From Clostridiales bacterium (GTDB lineage Bacteria > Bacillota_A > Clostridia > Peptostreptococcales > Anaerovoracaceae), in NCBI GenBank assembly GCA_015058265.1, contig SVCR01000111.1:1-6152 (forward strand): a stretch of DNA of 6,152 nucleotides, given 5' to 3'. Below are positions 5,257-6,152 of the stretch, piece by piece. Each line of letters starts with the position of its first letter. Position 1 is the first letter of the stretch. Position numbers and translations under genes: made by a program. The notes beneath the pieces are model-generated. The model was not told where the DNA came from. It saw only the letters and a program-made list of their open reading frames with translations, and did no database searches.

Positions 5257-5424
5257 ATGGAAAAACATAAAATAGACAGGATCAATGAGCTTGCACACTT
5301 ATCTAAGTTGATCGGGCTTACTGATGAGGAGAAAGCAGAACAGGCAGTACTTCGTGCTGAATTCCTTGCAGAGATCAGGATGGATGTCAGAGCTTCGCTG
5401 GATTCCATAGAAATAGTCGACTGA
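5257..5424 (+). CDS. DUF896 (UPF0291, YnzC-like) small protein
   Basis: This 55-residue protein starts at the ATG at 5257, five bases after GAGAGG (5246-5251). A TTG at 5200 would add 19 residues and overlap the previous stop, but it has no Shine-Dalgarno role and exceeds the family length. The sequence MEKHKIDRINELAHLSK, GLTDEEKAEQAVLRAEFLAEIR and the ending SLDSIEIVD fit the DUF896/YnzC family closely. Members are short two-helix proteins with the pattern K-I-x-R-I-N-E-L-A, GLT-x-EEK-x-EQ-x-x-LR-x-E and a final x-V-D. Their molecular role is not established. In Bacillus subtilis ynzC lies with the SOS genes yneA and yneB, but no LexA box is seen here. It is 53 bases after the Spo0A-like gene and probably in the same transcript. 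Confidence 0.88.
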   Translation: MEKHKIDRINELAHLSKLIGLTDEEKAEQAVLRAEFLAEIRMDVRASLDSIEIVD

Positions 5425-5430
5425 TCAGGA

Positions 5431-5489
5431 TAATTATTTCTTTATCATCATTCAATTAATGCAATCTCATGCTGATGATGATATAATTA
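5431..5489 (+). repeat. Inverted repeat around the alaS promoter
   Basis: TATCATCA (5443-5450) is the exact reverse complement of TGATGATA (5476-5483). Outside it, TAATTAT (5431-5437) matches ATAATTA (5483-5489) in inverted form, with five extra bases on the left. The right arm overlaps the alaS -10 hexamer. No T-run follows, so it is not an intrinsic terminator. It could be a repressor operator or a chance product of AT-rich sequence. Confidence 0.45.
5479..5487 (+). promoter_or_regulatory. alaS extended -10 promoter
   Basis: TGATATAAT (5479-5487) is a perfect extended -10 element (TG-N-TATAAT). No good -35 is seen at the proper distance, which extended -10 promoters tolerate. The start point would be near 5494, leaving only about 27 bases of leader before the alaS ATG. 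Confidence 0.6.
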
Positions 5490-5520
5490 ATGAAGTTTTG
5501 TAAATACAAGGAGACTATTG

Positions 5521-6152
5521 ATGGAAAAACTCGGGGTAAATGAATTAAGGGATATGTTCAGAGATTTCTTCGTTAGCAAGGGACATTATGCAGGCGGAAG
5601 CGCTTCATTGATCCCTCGCAACGATAAGAGCCTCATGATCATCAACTCCGGAATGGCACCACTCAAGCCGTATTTCGCAGGAGTTGAAACACCTCCTTCG
5701 AAGAGAATGACAACATGCCAGAAGTGCATCAGGACCAATGACATCGACAACGTTGGTAAGACAGCGCGTCATGGTACTTTCTTTGAGATGCTAGGCAACT
5801 TCAGCTTCGGGGACTATTTCAAGAAGGAATCACTCAATTGGGGATGGGAGTTCGTAACTGAATGGCTGAAGATGCCTGAAGACAAACTCTGGGCAACCAT
5901 TTATGAAGACGATGAGCAGGCTCACGATATCTGGAGAGAGATCGGCATGCCTGAAGAGAGGATCGTTCGCCTTGGCAAAGACGATAATTTCTGGGAGATC
6001 GGTCTCGGACCATGCGGCCCGTGTTCAGAGATCTATTTTGACCGCGGTCCTGAATGGGGATGCGGTAAACCGGACTGCAAGCCGGGCTGTGACTGTGACA
6101 GATACATGGAATTCTGGAACCACGTATTCACCCAGTTCTCTAAAGAAGAAGA
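5521..6152 (+). CDS. alaS: Alanyl-tRNA synthetase, N-terminal part (partial)
   Basis: The frame stays open from the ATG at 5521 to the window end (210 codons and two bases), so only the N-terminal quarter of an enzyme of roughly 870-880 residues is seen. AlaRS charges tRNA-Ala with alanine, using ATP, in the cytoplasm. The class II catalytic core is clear: [16 protein letters not shown] (7-22), [19 protein letters not shown] (27-45), [20 protein letters not shown] (66-85), then [18 protein letters not shown] (86-103), DDNFWEIG (154-161) and [14 protein letters not shown] (163-176). The [18 protein letters not shown] stretch (186-203) is typical. RHG replaces the RHH found in many homologues, which I believe also occurs in clostridial enzymes. 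AAGGAG (5508-5513) is the ribosome binding site. No T-box leader fits in the short upstream region. Confidence 0.97.
   Translation, partial: MEKLGVNELRDMFRDFFVSKGHYAGGSASLIPRNDKSLMIINSGMAPLKPYFAGVETPPSKRMTTCQKCIRTNDIDNVGKTARHGTFFEMLGNFSFGDYFKKESLNWGWEFVTEWLKMPEDKLWATIYEDDEQAHDIWREIGMPEERIVRLGKDDNFWEIGLGPCGPCSEIYFDRGPEWGCGKPDCKPGCDCDRYMEFWNHVFTQFSKEE

Noticed and set aside
5425..5520. T-box riboswitch before alaS
   Set aside because: No T-box core motif is seen, and there is no room for specifier and antiterminator stems in a gap of 96 bases with the promoter inside it.

Overview
The window (6152 bases, moderate GC, AT-rich intergenic gaps) looks like a chromosomal core region of a low-to-moderate GC Gram-positive bacterium, most likely a Clostridia member. 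The grounds are the cinA-recA and rplU-rpmA-obg gene orders, strong Shine-Dalgarno sites, a Bacillus/Clostridium-type LexA (Cheo) box at recA, heavy use of AGA/AGG for arginine, and a Spo0A-type DNA-binding domain. The genus cannot be named from the sequence. No phage, insertion sequence, CRISPR array, tRNA or rRNA was seen. All nine genes are on the + strand.

Layout. (1) 1-234: the 3' end of cinA. (2) 235-370: recA regulatory region with a near-consensus sigma-A promoter, a palindromic LexA box at the start point, and a candidate 0A box upstream. (3) 371-1429: recA, followed by a bulged inverted repeat and a GC-rich hairpin. (4) 1515-2386: promoter and structured leader of the ribosomal protein genes rplU (L21) and rpmA (L27), ending in a strong intrinsic terminator. 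(5) 2440-3723: obg, whose Shine-Dalgarno directly abuts that terminator. (6) 3724-3973: a 250-base gap with the obg terminator, a pair of similar short boxes and a promoter. (7) 3974-5424: a probable small operon of a ComEA-like membrane DNA-binding protein, a stand-alone Spo0A C-terminal-domain protein without receiver, and a DUF896/YnzC-like protein. (8) 5521-6152: the 5' part of alaS behind an extended -10 promoter that lies in an inverted repeat.

Most genes are housekeeping (recombination, ribosome, ribosome-assembly GTPase, tRNA charging). The less ordinary points are these. L27 has no N-terminal extension and no Prp protease gene lies between rplU and rpmA, which suggests a linked loss. 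L21 carries a roughly 50-residue tail with a helix-extension-helix-like motif. A Spo0A-like DNA-binding domain without phosphoacceptor domain, and with a changed recognition helix, is linked to a comEA-like gene. The latter is the best candidate for an undescribed regulatory unit in this window, but its function is not shown by the sequence.
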